From Methylobacterium cerastii (GTDB taxonomy: Bacteria > Pseudomonadota > Alphaproteobacteria > Rhizobiales > Beijerinckiaceae), in assembly GCF_022179125.1 (NCBI RefSeq), contig NZ_BPQG01000053.1, positions 1 to 64,000 of the forward strand: DNA of 64,000 nucleotides. Direction: 5' to 3'. Shown here in pieces: positions 55,602 to 64,000 of the stretch. The notes below the pieces were generated by a model. That model was not told the DNA's origin. It saw nothing but the letters and a program-made list of their open reading frames with translations, and ran no database searches. The translations under genes and the position numbers were made by a program. Every line of letters starts with the position of its first letter. The first letter of the stretch is position 1.

Positions 55602-58043
55602 TCAGGGCCCCGCCGCGCCGGCGCGGTTGACCGCCCGCCGCAGGGTGCGGGACAGGTCCTCCACCGAGTAGGGCTTCTTCAGGAGCGGGAAGCCGTGGGT
55701 GCCCTGCTCGGCGATGACGTGGCTGTAGCCGGAGGCGAGCACGACCGGCAGGCCGGCTTGGCGGTGGCGGATCTCCCGCGCCATGTCGATGCCGTTCATC
55801 CCCGGCATCACCACGTCGGAGAACACCACGTCGAAGCGCGGGGACGCGGAGAGCACCGTCAGGGCCTCCTCCGCGCTCATCGCCCACACGGTCTCGTAGC
55901 CGAGCTCGCGCAAGGCCTGGGTGGCGAAGGAGCCGACCTCCTGGTTGTCCTCGACCACGAGGACGCGGGTGCCGTGCCCGTCGGCCAGGGGCTCGGGCTC
56001 GCCGTCGTCCTCGGCCGCCACCGAGCGCCCGACCTCGCGGGGCAGGTACAGGGTGAAGGTCGTGCCCTCGCCCAGCGTGCTCTCGACCACGACCTCGCCG
56101 CCCGACTGCTTGGCGAAGCCGAACACCTGCGACAGGCCGAGCCCGGTGCCCTGGCCCACGCCCTTGGTGGTGTAGAAGGGCTCGAAGATCCGGTCGAGGT
56201 CGGCGGTCGCGATGCCGGTGCCGGTGTCGCGGACCGAGACGGCGACGAAGTCGCCGGCGACGCGGGGATGGGCGCGCACCGCCGGGATGGCGGAGGCGCG
56301 GCGGACGTTGATGTCGAGGCGGCCCTCCCCGTCCATCGCGTCCCGGGCGTTGATGGCCATGTTGACCAGCGCGGTGTCGAACTGGCTCGGGTCGGCGTCG
56401 ATCAGGTAGGGCACCTCGTTGCCGCGCCCGTCGCGGTTGGCGGCGACGTCGGTGACCACGCGGATGCGGGCGCCGGTGAGCGTGCCGACCATGTCGGCGA
56501 CCGAGGCGACGCTGCGGCCGACGTCGAACACCTCCGGGGTCAGGGACTGGCGCCGGGCGAAGGCGAGCAGCTGCCCGGTGAGCTTGGCGGCGCGGGTGAC
56601 CGTGTCGGAGATCGCGCCGATGTAGCGCTGGCGGCGCTCCTCCGGCAGGTCGGGGCGCTTGAGCAGGTCGGTCGAGGACCGGATCACCGTCAGCAGGTTG
56701 TTGAAGTCGTGCGCGACGCCGCCGGTGAGCTGGCCGACCGCCTCGAGCTTCTGCGACTGGCGCAGCTGCTCCTCCAGGGCGCGGCGCTCGGTGACGTCGC
56801 GGCCGGCGCCGTAGAAGTGGTCCTCCTGCGGGATCGCGTTCCACGACACCCAGCGGTAGCCGCCGTCGGCGGTGAGCATGCGCACGTCGAGGCTGTCCAG
56901 CACCTGGCCGGCGCGCAGCTGCTCGAAGGCGGCGGAGGCGGCCGCCTTGTCCTCGGGGTGGACGTAGTCGCTGAACGAGGTGCGCACGAGCTCGAAGGCG
57001 GACCAGCCCAGCATCCCGTTCCAGGCCGGGTTGACCGAGCGGTAGAGGCCGTCGAAGCCGCAGACCACGAGGAGGTCGCGGCTGGCCCGCCAGACCAGGT
57101 CGCGCTCCGTGGTCCGGTCGCGGGCGGTGTCGCGCAGGACGCTCTCGGCCTTCTGCCGGTCGGTCACGTCGTTGAACAGCAGGGCGACGCGGTGCTGCAC
57201 GGGATCGCCGATGCGCAGGGCCTGGACCTCGAACCAGCGGCCGAGCGCGACGACCCCGCTCTCGAAGCGGACGGCCCGGCCGGTCAGGGCGACCTTTCCG
57301 TAGGTGTCGAGCCAGCTCCGCTCGAGGTCGGGCACCACCTCGCTCACCCACTTGCCGACCACGTCGTCGAGGCCGGTGTGGCGCGAGAAGGCGGGGTTGG
57401 CCTCGACGAAGCGGTAGTCGACCGCGCGGCCGTCGGCGTCGAACCGCAGCTCGATCACGCAGAAGCCGGCGTCGAGCGCGTTGAACAGGGTGCGGTAGCG
57501 CGCCTCGCTCTCGGCGAGCATGCCCTCCTCGGTGCGGAACCGGGTGACGTCGAGCTGGCTCGCGAAGAAGTAGCGCAGGTGGCCCTCGGGGGTGAAGACC
57601 GGGCTGACGTAGAGCTCGTTGCGGAAGGTCGAGCCGTCGCGGCGGTAGTTCAGGATCTCGACGACCACGTCGCGCCGCGCGGCGATGGCGTCGCGCACCT
57701 TGGCGATGTCGGACGGGTCGGTGTCCGGCCCCTGCAGGAAGCGGCAGTTGCGGCCGATCAGCTCCTCGGCCGAGTAGCCGCACAGGACCTGGAACGCCCG
57801 GTTGGCGAACACGATCGGGTTGTCCGGCAGGTTCGGGTCGGTGACGATCTGCGGCATGCGGGTCTTCTCCGCCGCCGTGAACAGCAGGTCGACGTCCGCC
57901 CCGGAGGTGCGCTGGCCCTCCTGCGGCAGGCGCACATGCGCGGCGTTGCGCTCGCGCAGGCGCGCGACTTCGGCCTCGAGTCTCCGGTTCTCGCTGCGCA
58001 GGCGCTCGATCTCGTCGTCCATGCCGTCCATTTCCAGGGACAT
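55602..58043 (-). CDS. LOV/PAS hybrid histidine kinase (blue-light sensor)
   Basis: The product is 813 aa from ATG 58043; ATG 58031 and 58022 are alternatives. A short coiled coil ([20 protein letters not shown]) leads into a LOV domain (about 52-160): [20 protein letters not shown], then [18 protein letters not shown] with the flavin-reactive Cys100. Two more PAS domains follow (about 180-310 and 320-440). The kinase core has [54 protein letters not shown] and [21 protein letters not shown] receiver domain closes it with [19 protein letters not shown]. It should sense blue light through a flavin-cysteine adduct. Confidence 0.93.
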   Translation of the reverse strand: MSLEMDGMDDEIERLRSENRRLEAEVARLRERNAAHVRLPQEGQRTSGADVDLLFTAAEKTRMPQIVTDPNLPDNPIVFANRAFQVLCGYSAEELIGRNCRFLQGPDTDPSDIAKVRDAIAARRDVVVEILNYRRDGSTFRNELYVSPVFTPEGHLRYFFASQLDVTRFRTEEGMLAESEARYRTLFNALDAGFCVIELRFDADGRAVDYRFVEANPAFSRHTGLDDVVGKWVSEVVPDLERSWLDTYGKVALTGRAVRFESGVVALGRWFEVQALRIGDPVQHRVALLFNDVTDRQKAESVLRDTARDRTTERDLVWRASRDLLVVCGFDGLYRSVNPAWNGMLGWSAFELVRTSFSDYVHPEDKAAASAAFEQLRAGQVLDSLDVRMLTADGGYRWVSWNAIPQEDHFYGAGRDVTERRALEEQLRQSQKLEAVGQLTGGVAHDFNNLLTVIRSSTDLLKRPDLPEERRQRYIGAISDTVTRAAKLTGQLLAFARRQSLTPEVFDVGRSVASVADMVGTLTGARIRVVTDVAANRDGRGNEVPYLIDADPSQFDTALVNMAINARDAMDGEGRLDINVRRASAIPAVRAHPRVAGDFVAVSVRDTGTGIATADLDRIFEPFYTTKGVGQGTGLGLSQVFGFAKQSGGEVVVESTLGEGTTFTLYLPREVGRSVAAEDDGEPEPLADGHGTRVLVVEDNQEVGSFATQALRELGYETVWAMSAEEALTVLSASPRFDVVFSDVVMPGMNGIDMAREIRHRQAGLPVVLASGYSHVIAEQGTHGFPLLKKPYSVEDLSRTLRRAVNRAGAAGP

Positions 58044-58399
58044 GTTCCGGGAGGCTCGCCGCCCCGGAACACCCGTTCGCGAACGGTCCGCGGCGACGGC
58101 GGAGCGCCCGTCCGGACGCCCGTGATGCCGCCGGCCTTCATGCGTCAGGCGATCGCCTCCGGTCAACGCGGGGGGCGCAGGGGGCATCGCGGACGGTCGC
58201 CGCAGGCCGATCCCGAGCGGTCGGAAACCGATGCCCGGCCTCCACGCCGGACCATCCGAGAAGGAGCAGGAACTCCTGGCACCCGGCGTCGGATTTCCAT
58301 CGCCGGACGCTGCGACGCAGCGAACGATCATCCCCTGTTGGAACGCGATCGGGCCGAAGGTGTTTTAGGTCCCATACGCATCACGACAGGAGAACTCGA

Positions 58400-58819
58400 A
58401 TGCGCAAGCTCGCACTCGCTTCCACCGCGCTGCTCGGCCTCGGCCTGCTGGCGTCGGCGCCCGCCGAGGCCCGCGGCTGGGGTTACGGCGGCGGCTACGG
58501 TCACGGCGGCTACGGCTATCGCGGCGTCGGCTTCCGCGGCGGCTACGGCGGATACCGTGGCTACGGCGGATACGGACGCGGCTACGGCTACCGCCGCGGC
58601 ATCGGCCCGGGCGCGGCCATCGGCCTCGGCATCGCCGGCCTCGCAGCCGGCGCGATCGTCGCGAATTCCTACGGCGGCTATGGTGGTTACGGCGGCTATG
58701 GTGGTTACGGCGGATACGGCTACGGCCGCCCGGTCGGCTATTACGGCGGCTACGGCTACGCGCCGGCCTACGGTTACGCCCCGGCCTACGGCTACGGCTA
58801 CCCGGCCTACGGCTACTGA
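58400..58819 (+). CDS. Gly/Tyr-rich exported protein
   Basis: The product is 139 aa from ATG 58400 (ACAGGAGAA upstream). A signal peptide (LALASTALLGLGLLASAPAE) is followed by a mature part of repeating GGYG/GYGY units broken by one hydrophobic helix (AAIGLGIAGLAAGAIVANS). Low-complexity proteins of this kind are common in Methylobacterium envelopes; the function is unknown. The run of short repeats could vary by slippage. A strong hairpin follows 51 bp after the stop. Confidence 0.75.
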   Translation: MRKLALASTALLGLGLLASAPAEARGWGYGGGYGHGGYGYRGVGFRGGYGGYRGYGGYGRGYGYRRGIGPGAAIGLGIAGLAAGAIVANSYGGYGGYGGYGGYGGYGYGRPVGYYGGYGYAPAYGYAPAYGYGYPAYGY

Positions 58820-58870
58820 CGAACGGACGCGCGGGCGGGCATCGCCCGTCCGCACAGGTTCATCGTTCGA

Positions 58871-58900
58871 GGGCGCCCGACGCGAGTCGGGCGCCCTCCT
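58871..58900 (+). terminator. Rho-independent-like terminator between converging genes
   Basis: GGGCGCCCGAC (58871-58881), loop GCGA, GTCGGGCGCCC (58886-58896), followed by TCCTTCG. The perfect 11-bp stem lies between the Gly/Tyr-rich gene and the convergent HWE kinase gene, so it may serve both. Confidence 0.75.
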
Positions 58901-58943
58901 TCGTGTTCGGTCGCGAGGTGAGCGCGGCGCGGCCGCCGGCCCG

Positions 58944-59921
58944 TCACCGGGCCGGGACCACCATCCGGAAATGCAGCCCGGCGGCGTCGATGGTGCGCTC
59001 GAAGCGGCCGGCGAGGCTCCGCTCGATCGTCTGCTTGAGAAGGCGCGAGCCGAACCCGGTGCCGTCGGCCTTGGTGATCCCGGACGCCGCGCCGGCCTCG
59101 GTCCAGTCCAGCGTCAGCACGTCGTCGGCGACCCGCGCCACGAGGTCGAGGGTGCCGCCGCCCGCCAGCGCGCCGTACTTGGCGGAGTTGGTGGCGAGCT
59201 CGTGGAAGATCATCGCGTAGTCGTTGACCTTGTCGCGCGGCGCCACGACCGCGTCCGCCACGTCCACGGTGATGTCGGCGCCGCGCAGGTACGGCGCCAG
59301 GATGCGCTCGGCGAGGTCGCGCAGGCGCACGTCGCCCTGGTCGGCCCCACTGGCGCGCATCGCCAGGGCGGTCGCCTCGTGCAGCACGCCGAAGCGCTGC
59401 GACAGGTCCTCGGCGAAGTTCGGCGTCGAGGTCGCCTCCCTTGCGACGATGGCGGTGAGCGCGCGGGCGACCGTGAACATGTTCGAGACGCGGTGGGCGA
59501 GCTCGGCGGTCAGCAGCCGCTCGGCCTCCTCGGCCCGCTTGCGGTCGGTGATGTCGAGGAAGATGGCCTGGACCCATTCGCCGACCCGGCCGGCCTCGCC
59601 GCCGACGCCGCGCGCCGAGATCCAGCGCGCGTCGGCGCCCTCGCCGATGCGGAAGTCGAAGCTGTAGGCGTGCGGGTCGACGGCGCTCGCCGCCCAGTCC
59701 CGCATCATCGCGGGGCGGTCCTCGGCGTTCACCCGCGCGAAGAGGGCGTCGATGCCGACCACCGGCTCCGTCGTCTCCCAGAACGCGCGGCAGAGTTCGT
59801 CGAGCTGGGCGAGGCGCCGCTCCGGCGACCACGCCCAGAGGCCGACGCCGCCCCGATGGATCGCCGCGGTGAAGCTCGCGAGCGTCCACGCTTCGCCGGT
59901 GAGATCCGTGCCCTGCGCCAT
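58944..59921 (-). CDS. HWE-family sensor histidine kinase with PAS domain
   Basis: The product is 325 aa. A PAS domain (about 20-130: GGVGLWAWSPERRLAQLDEL, SFDFRIGEGADARWIS) precedes an HWE kinase core: LTAELAHRVSNMFTVARALT (His box), MIFHELATNSAKYGALAGGG (N box) and TLDWTEAG (the WxE part of the HWE signature). The ATP-lid end GTGFGSRLLKQTIERSL is present. No membrane segment, so it is soluble. It may take part in the general stress or light response along with the LOV kinase; no response regulator is adjacent. Confidence 0.92.
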   Translation of the reverse strand: MAQGTDLTGEAWTLASFTAAIHRGGVGLWAWSPERRLAQLDELCRAFWETTEPVVGIDALFARVNAEDRPAMMRDWAASAVDPHAYSFDFRIGEGADARWISARGVGGEAGRVGEWVQAIFLDITDRKRAEEAERLLTAELAHRVSNMFTVARALTAIVAREATSTPNFAEDLSQRFGVLHEATALAMRASGADQGDVRLRDLAERILAPYLRGADITVDVADAVVAPRDKVNDYAMIFHELATNSAKYGALAGGGTLDLVARVADDVLTLDWTEAGAASGITKADGTGFGSRLLKQTIERSLAGRFERTIDAAGLHFRMVVPAR

Positions 59922-60235
59922 GCGTCCTTCCGAATCGAGCTGTTCGCATCCTGCCGGAATTCGGCCCGGATGCAGGCGCGGCGCCGTCTCGACGGAAGGG
60001 AACTCGGATCTGGCGCCTTTGCTCCGGTCGCGATGTCGCGATGCGGCACCCGCACGAGACCGTCACGCGCGAGGGATGCAGTCGGGCGTCAGCCTTCGGC
60101 CCGCTCCACGAAGCGCCGGCATCCGAACACCTCGCTGTCGCGCGATCGCTGGAGGATTCCTTCGCGCGCAGCTACGCGCCCCCTGATCCCGAGGGGCTTG
60201 TGGCCGGACACCCAGTCCCTGTCGGACGCCCGACC
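59922..60235. other. Intergenic stretch without recognisable gene
   Basis: About 314 bp between the HWE kinase start and the end of the ABC ATPase gene. It should carry the kinase promoter. Open frames here are continuations of shadow frames; no hairpin with a T run was noticed. Confidence 0.4.
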
Positions 60236-61795
60236 TCAGTGGTGCCCGGCCATGTGGCGGCCGATCGTGGCCACCTCGGCGGTGGCGGCCGGCGTCTCGT
60301 AGACGAGGCGGCCCTCCGACATCACCACGATGCGGTCGGACAGCTCCAGGATCTCGTCGAGGTCTTCGCTGATCAGCAGCACCGCGGCGCCGGCGTTGCG
60401 CGCGGCCACGATCCGGTTGCGGATCTCCGAGACGGCGGAGAAATCGAGGCCGAAGCACGGGTTGACCACGATCAGCAGGTCGACCGGGTCGGTCAGCTCG
60501 CGGGCGAGCACCGCCCGCTGCACGTTGCCGCCGGACAGGGTGGCGATCGGCGCCTCCGAGGAGGCGGTCTTCACCTTGAACCGCTCGATCAGGTCGCGTC
60601 CGCGCCGGGCCATCGCCCCCCGGTCGAGCCAGAAGGTCGGCTTGGCCGTGGGGTCGTCGCCGCGCCGGTCGAAGGCGCGAAAGCCCAGGTTCTCGACCAC
60701 CGACATCCGCGGCGCGCAGGCGTTGCGCAGCGGCTCCTCCGGGATGAACCGGACTTTTCGCGCGCGGCTCTCGGCGCGGGTGCCGGCATAGGGCGCGCCG
60801 GCCACCACCACCCGGCCGCCGGTGGCGCGGACCTGCCCGCCGAGCACGTCGGCCAGCTCCTTCTGGCCGTTGCCCGAGACGCCGGCGATGCCGACGACCT
60901 CGCGGGCGCGAACACTGAGCGCGTCGATCGCGATGTGGCGCAGGCCCGAGGCGTCGGTGGCGGTGACGCCCGCGATGCGCAGGACCTCGCGGGCTTCGTC
61001 GGGCGCGCCGACGCGGGCGGCCGGCACGCGCACCTTGCGCTCGCCCATCATCATCGCCGCCATGTCGTCGCGGGAGAGTTCGCCGACCGCGCCGCCGCCC
61101 ACGAGCTTCCCGCGCCGGAGCACGCTCAGGCTCCGGGCGAAGGTCTCGACCTCGCGGAACTTGTGGCTGATCATCAGCACGGTGAGGTCGCCGCGATCGG
61201 TCATCGCGCGGAGCAGCCCCAGCACCTCCTCGGCCTCGGCCGGCGTCAAGACCGAGGTCGGCTCGTCGAGGATCAGGAAGCGGGCTTCGAGATAGAGCTG
61301 CTTGACGATCTCGAGCTTCTGCTTCTCGCCCGCCGCCAGCTCCGCCACCGGCCGGTCGAGGTTCAGCCGGAACGGCATGCCGGCCATGAAGGCGGAGAGC
61401 CGCGCGCGCTCGCGGCCCCAGGCGATCACGGAGGGCGCGTCGGCGCGGCTGATGACGAGGTTCTCGGCTCCCGTGAGCGAGGGCACCAGCGTGAAGTGCT
61501 GGTAGACCATGCCGAGTCCGCGCCCCTGCGCGCCCTTCGGGTTGGTGATCTCGGCCTCGCGGCCGTCGACCAGCACCGTGCCGGCACTCGGGGCGTAGAA
61601 GCCCATCACGCACTTCACCAAGGTCGACTTGCCGGCGCCGTTCTCGCCGAGCAGCGCGTGGAAGCCGCCGGCCGCGATCTTCATCGACACGTCGTCGAGG
61701 GCGGCGAAGGCGCCGAAGCGCTTCGTCATGCCGACGGTCTCGACGCCGATGGCGCGCGGCGGGACGGGCATCGGGACCGGGGCTGGCGACGTCAT
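60236..61795 (-). CDS. ABC transporter ATP-binding protein, nucleoside/sugar type (two NBDs)
   Basis: The product is 519 aa from ATG 61795, with GAGAGG six bases upstream. Two ATPase domains in one chain: the first has GENGAGKSTLVKCVMG and AAGEKQKLEIVKQL with LILDEPTSVL; the second has a degenerate Walker A (GVSGNGQKELADVL) and LSGGNVQRAVLARELT. This is the architecture of BmpA-type nucleoside or ribose-type importers. It is the last gene of the operon after the isochorismatase-like and AtzD-like genes. No permease or binding protein is encoded beside it. Confidence 0.92.
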   Translation of the reverse strand: MTSPAPVPMPVPPRAIGVETVGMTKRFGAFAALDDVSMKIAAGGFHALLGENGAGKSTLVKCVMGFYAPSAGTVLVDGREAEITNPKGAQGRGLGMVYQHFTLVPSLTGAENLVISRADAPSVIAWGRERARLSAFMAGMPFRLNLDRPVAELAAGEKQKLEIVKQLYLEARFLILDEPTSVLTPAEAEEVLGLLRAMTDRGDLTVLMISHKFREVETFARSLSVLRRGKLVGGGAVGELSRDDMAAMMMGERKVRVPAARVGAPDEAREVLRIAGVTATDASGLRHIAIDALSVRAREVVGIAGVSGNGQKELADVLGGQVRATGGRVVVAGAPYAGTRAESRARKVRFIPEEPLRNACAPRMSVVENLGFRAFDRRGDDPTAKPTFWLDRGAMARRGRDLIERFKVKTASSEAPIATLSGGNVQRAVLARELTDPVDLLIVVNPCFGLDFSAVSEIRNRIVAARNAGAAVLLISEDLDEILELSDRIVVMSEGRLVYETPAATAEVATIGRHMAGHH

Positions 61796-61805
61796 GGGCG
61801 GCCTC

Positions 61806-62900
61806 TCACGGCGCGTGGGCGATGATCGCGACGGGGCCGCCGCCATCCGGTCCCTGATGCTCGGCGCCGCCCGAGACGTAGAGTTCGGCGTGGCCGACGA
61901 GGCCGGCGAGCACCCCGCCGACGAAGCCGCGGGCGTGGCGGGTCGCGGCGAGGTCGGAATCGGTGAGCATGGTGGTGCGACGCCCGCGCAGGCGCCCGTC
62001 CGACGGGGCCTCGGCCTTGGCCAGCAGCGCCACGAGCCGTTCGCGCTGCGCCGGCGCCAGCTGTCCGGCCGCGCCGAGGCCGAGCCGGGCCAGCGCGGCC
62101 CGCACCGGCTCGACGTCGAGGGCGTCCGCCATGGTGGCGTGGTCGATCCGCAGCGGGCCGGACCAGCCGGCGCCGCGCCCGAGCACGACGATCTCGTGGC
62201 CCATCAGCTCGACGCCGGCCGACGCCGAGGCGCGCGAGGAAGCGAGCGCAAAATCCCGGCCGATCGCGCCCTCCTCCAGCGCGCCGACCTCGCCCAACGC
62301 CGTGGCGATGCCCAGCGAGGCGGCGGCGCGCGACAGGCCCATGGATTTCAGCGTGTCGGCGGTGGCGCAATCCGCGCCCCGGCCGCGCGCTGCGGCGATC
62401 CGCTCCGAGGTGAGGAGCGGGCACTTCACCTGGACGAACTGCACGTCGGCCGGGTCGGCGATGCCGGCGTCGCGCATCGCCGCGCGCACGCCCTCGGCCA
62501 CCGACTCGACCTGGGCCAGGCGCCCGACCTCTTCGGGCGCCAGGTCGGCGGTGTGGGCGTGGCCGATGGCGAGGGCGCCGGGCTCGGCGGGTTCGTCCGC
62601 CTCGCGCACCTCGAAGACCGTCAGGTGCGGGGACAGACCGCCCTCGGTGCCGCCGGACATCACCAAGCAGACCCGCTCGGCGGCCGCCTCGCCGGCATGC
62701 CGTCGGAGCAGGTCGCGGAGCGCGCGGGCGGCGAGCCCACGGGTCCAGTCGTTGACCAGGCCGTTGCCCTCGGTCTTGCCGAAGATGGCGACGACGGCGC
62801 CCGGCACGATCCGGCCCTCCGCGATCGCGCGTTCCAGGCCGGAGACGTCGTCGGGGGCGGCGACGGCGATGCGGTGGACGACGGCGCGGCGCGTGCTCAT
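61806..62900 (-). CDS. Ring-opening amidohydrolase (cyanuric acid amidohydrolase/barbiturase family)
   Basis: The product is 364 aa, the right size for the AtzD/TrzD/barbiturase family. Three related domains each carry the expected serine motif: [35 protein letters not shown] and [17 protein letters not shown]. The conserved VQVKCPLLT and NDWTRGLA stretches fit too. The enzyme opens cyanuric acid or barbituric acid rings; next to a biuret-hydrolase-like gene, cyanuric acid is the likelier substrate, since its product becomes biuret. The start overlaps the upstream stop by 4 bp. Confidence 0.9.
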   Translation of the reverse strand: MSTRRAVVHRIAVAAPDDVSGLERAIAEGRIVPGAVVAIFGKTEGNGLVNDWTRGLAARALRDLLRRHAGEAAAERVCLVMSGGTEGGLSPHLTVFEVREADEPAEPGALAIGHAHTADLAPEEVGRLAQVESVAEGVRAAMRDAGIADPADVQFVQVKCPLLTSERIAAARGRGADCATADTLKSMGLSRAAASLGIATALGEVGALEEGAIGRDFALASSRASASAGVELMGHEIVVLGRGAGWSGPLRIDHATMADALDVEPVRAALARLGLGAAGQLAPAQRERLVALLAKAEAPSDGRLRGRRTTMLTDSDLAATRHARGFVGGVLAGLVGHAELYVSGGAEHQGPDGGGPVAIIAHAP

Positions 62901-63628
62901 GCGGCCGCCTGCGCGGTCACGGCCGCGATCACGGCGTCGGTGTCGGAGACCGCGCCGAACACGCCGCCCTGCATCGTCACCATGCGGAGCGCCGCCATGT
63001 GGTTCTGCGGATCGGTGGCGCCGCAGGCGTCGCCCAGCACCACGCATTCGAAGCCGCGGTCGTTGGCCTCCCGCATGGTGGTGGAGACGCAGACGTCGGT
63101 GGTGATGCCGGTGAGCACGAGGTTGCGGATGCCGCGGGTGCGCAGGACCAGCTCGAGGTCGGTGGCGCAGAACGCGCCCTTGCCGGGCTTGTCGATCACC
63201 ACCTCGCCGGACAGCGGCGCGAGTTCGGGGATGATCTCCCACCCGGGTTCGCCGCGCACCAGGATCTTGCCGCAGGGCCCGGGGTCGCCGATGCCGGCGC
63301 CGATCCGGCGCGAGCGCCAGCGCTTGTTCTCCGGCAGGTCGGAGAGGTCGGGCCGATGGCCCTCGCGGGTGTGGACGACCAGGTAGTCGCGGCTGCGCAT
63401 CGCGGCGAGCAGGCGGGCGATCGGCGCGATCGGCGCCCGGGTCAGCGACAGGTCGTAGCCCATCGCGTCGACGTAGCCGCCCGCCCCGCAGAAATCCGTC
63501 TGCATGTCGATGATGACCAGCGCCGTATTCGACGGCCGCAGGTCGCCGTCGTAGGGCCAGGGGTAGGGCTCGGCGGGGATGGTGGTGCCGGGCCGTGCGT
63601 CGGCGGAAGGAGGACGATCGAAGCTCAT
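62897..63628 (-). CDS. Isochorismatase-family amidohydrolase, biuret hydrolase-like
   Basis: The product is 243 aa. The Asp-Lys-Cys triad of the family is present: [20 protein letters not shown] (Asp), [12 protein letters not shown] (Lys) and [20 protein letters not shown] (Cys). The opening PYPWPYDG and the [10 protein letters not shown] loop resemble biuret and triuret hydrolases. With AtzD it would convert cyanuric acid to allophanate plus ammonia, supplying nitrogen; allophanate hydrolase is not seen in the window. Ureidoacrylate or another amide substrate remains possible. First gene of the leftward operon. Confidence 0.87.
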   Translation of the reverse strand: MSFDRPPSADARPGTTIPAEPYPWPYDGDLRPSNTALVIIDMQTDFCGAGGYVDAMGYDLSLTRAPIAPIARLLAAMRSRDYLVVHTREGHRPDLSDLPENKRWRSRRIGAGIGDPGPCGKILVRGEPGWEIIPELAPLSGEVVIDKPGKGAFCATDLELVLRTRGIRNLVLTGITTDVCVSTTMREANDRGFECVVLGDACGATDPQNHMAALRMVTMQGGVFGAVSDTDAVIAAVTAQAAA

Positions 63629-63682
63629 GACGATGCCTCAGGGCACTGGCTTGCCGAACCGCTTTGTCGTGACAATTTCGAC

Positions 63683-63988
63683 GTGACGACGCGCTTCGAA
63701 TGGGATCCCGACAAGGCCGCGTCCAAGCTGCGCAGGCATGGGGTGCGGTTCGAGACGGCAGCGCGCGTCTTCACGGACCCGTTCGCGATCACCTCGGCGG
63801 ATCGGATCGAAGATCGGGAGCTGCGGTGGCGGATCGTCGGGATGGCGGACGCGATCCGGGTGCTCGTCGTCGTCCACACGATCCGTGAGGCGACCGAAGC
63901 CGGCGAGGAGATCGAGGTCGTCCGCATCATCTCCGCCCGCAAGGCCGATCGTTCGGAAAGGCGAAGCTATGAAGACGAAGCTTGTTAG
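63683..63988 (+). CDS. brnT: BrnT-family toxin
   Basis: The product is 101 aa from GTG 63683. Sequence is typical of BrnT: FEWDPDKAASKLRRHGVRFE, AARVFTDPFAI, DRELRWRIVGMADAIRVLVV and the C-terminal EVVRIISARKADRSERRSYE. BrnT is a RelE-like ribonuclease held inactive by BrnA. Its end overlaps an ATG at 63969 that opens the antitoxin frame, as in other brnTA loci. It is divergent from the amidohydrolase operon with a 54-bp gap. Confidence 0.93.
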   Translation: MTTRFEWDPDKAASKLRRHGVRFETAARVFTDPFAITSADRIEDRELRWRIVGMADAIRVLVVVHTIREATEAGEEIEVVRIISARKADRSERRSYEDEAC

Positions 63989-64000
63989 CTACGAGATCGA
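63969..64000 (+). CDS. brnA: BrnA-family antitoxin, start only (cut by window end)
   Basis: ATG 63969 lies inside the last codons of brnT and encodes MKTKLVSYEI before the window ends. The overlap and the Lys-rich start fit a BrnA antitoxin, a DNA-binding protein that represses its own operon, but only ten residues are visible, so the call rests mainly on the brnT neighbour. Confidence 0.55.
   Translation, partial: MKTKLVSYEI

Noticed and set aside
54381-60302. Plus-strand open frame of 1973 codons
   Set aside because: It runs opposite to several well-supported genes (flavoprotein, LOV kinase, HWE kinase). Its sequence is Arg/Ala/Gly/His-rich low complexity with no domain, as expected for an antisense frame in GC-rich DNA.
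1-64000. tRNA, rRNA, phage integrase or attachment sites
   Set aside because: None recognised by eye on either strand; the T6SS island has no visible tRNA boundary or direct-repeat ends within the window.

Overview
The window is GC-rich (mostly well above 60 %) and reads as a chromosome of an alphaproteobacterium of the Hyphomicrobiales, most likely Methylobacterium or a close relative. That view rests on family content (IalB, HWE and LOV histidine kinases, IS630/IS5 remnants, a T6SS lacking TssJ) and codon use, not on a database search.

Layout. 1-1080: decayed IS630 and IS5 transposases. 1200-3800: small exported proteins, some degraded sequence and an IalB-family protein. 3890-8575: a very large Gly/Asn-rich autotransporter adhesin. 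8576-9262: non-coding, partly AT-rich. 9263-46200: a type VI secretion system (T6SS) island. 46500-47270: chemoreceptor remnant. 47329-54338: redox genes (YceI, cytochrome b561, dioxygenase, oxidoreductases) and two LysR regulators. 54384-59921: flavoprotein monooxygenase, a LOV hybrid histidine kinase, a Gly/Tyr-rich exported protein and an HWE kinase. 60236-63628: biuret/cyanuric-acid amidohydrolases plus an ABC ATPase. 63683-64000: start of a BrnT/BrnA toxin-antitoxin pair.

The T6SS island. A leftward block encodes a Ser/Thr kinase, a PP2C phosphatase, TagF, TssM, TssL with an OmpA domain, and TssK. A second leftward block encodes VgrG, a DUF6931-like protein and an FHA protein. A rightward block encodes an OmpA-like protein, TssA, TssB, TssC, Hcp, TssE, TssF, an unknown protein, TssG and TssH. 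The kinase, phosphatase, FHA protein and TagF form the usual post-translational control set. TssJ is not seen. Two effector loci are present: one near TssK (delivery half, toxin half, AT-rich candidate immunity gene) and one after TssH (peptidoglycan-binding plus papain-like peptidase, with a signal-peptide partner). Both look broken by frameshifts. The island ends with PAAR, an M23 peptidase, a caspase-like protein and a membrane lytic transglycosylase whose N-terminus looks like an IS1595-type transposase zinc ribbon. These last three probably remodel peptidoglycan or support assembly; that is inference.

Caution: at least nine apparent frameshifts or nonsense codons occur, several at G or C runs. 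Some could be sequencing errors; others look like real decay of mobile or effector genes.
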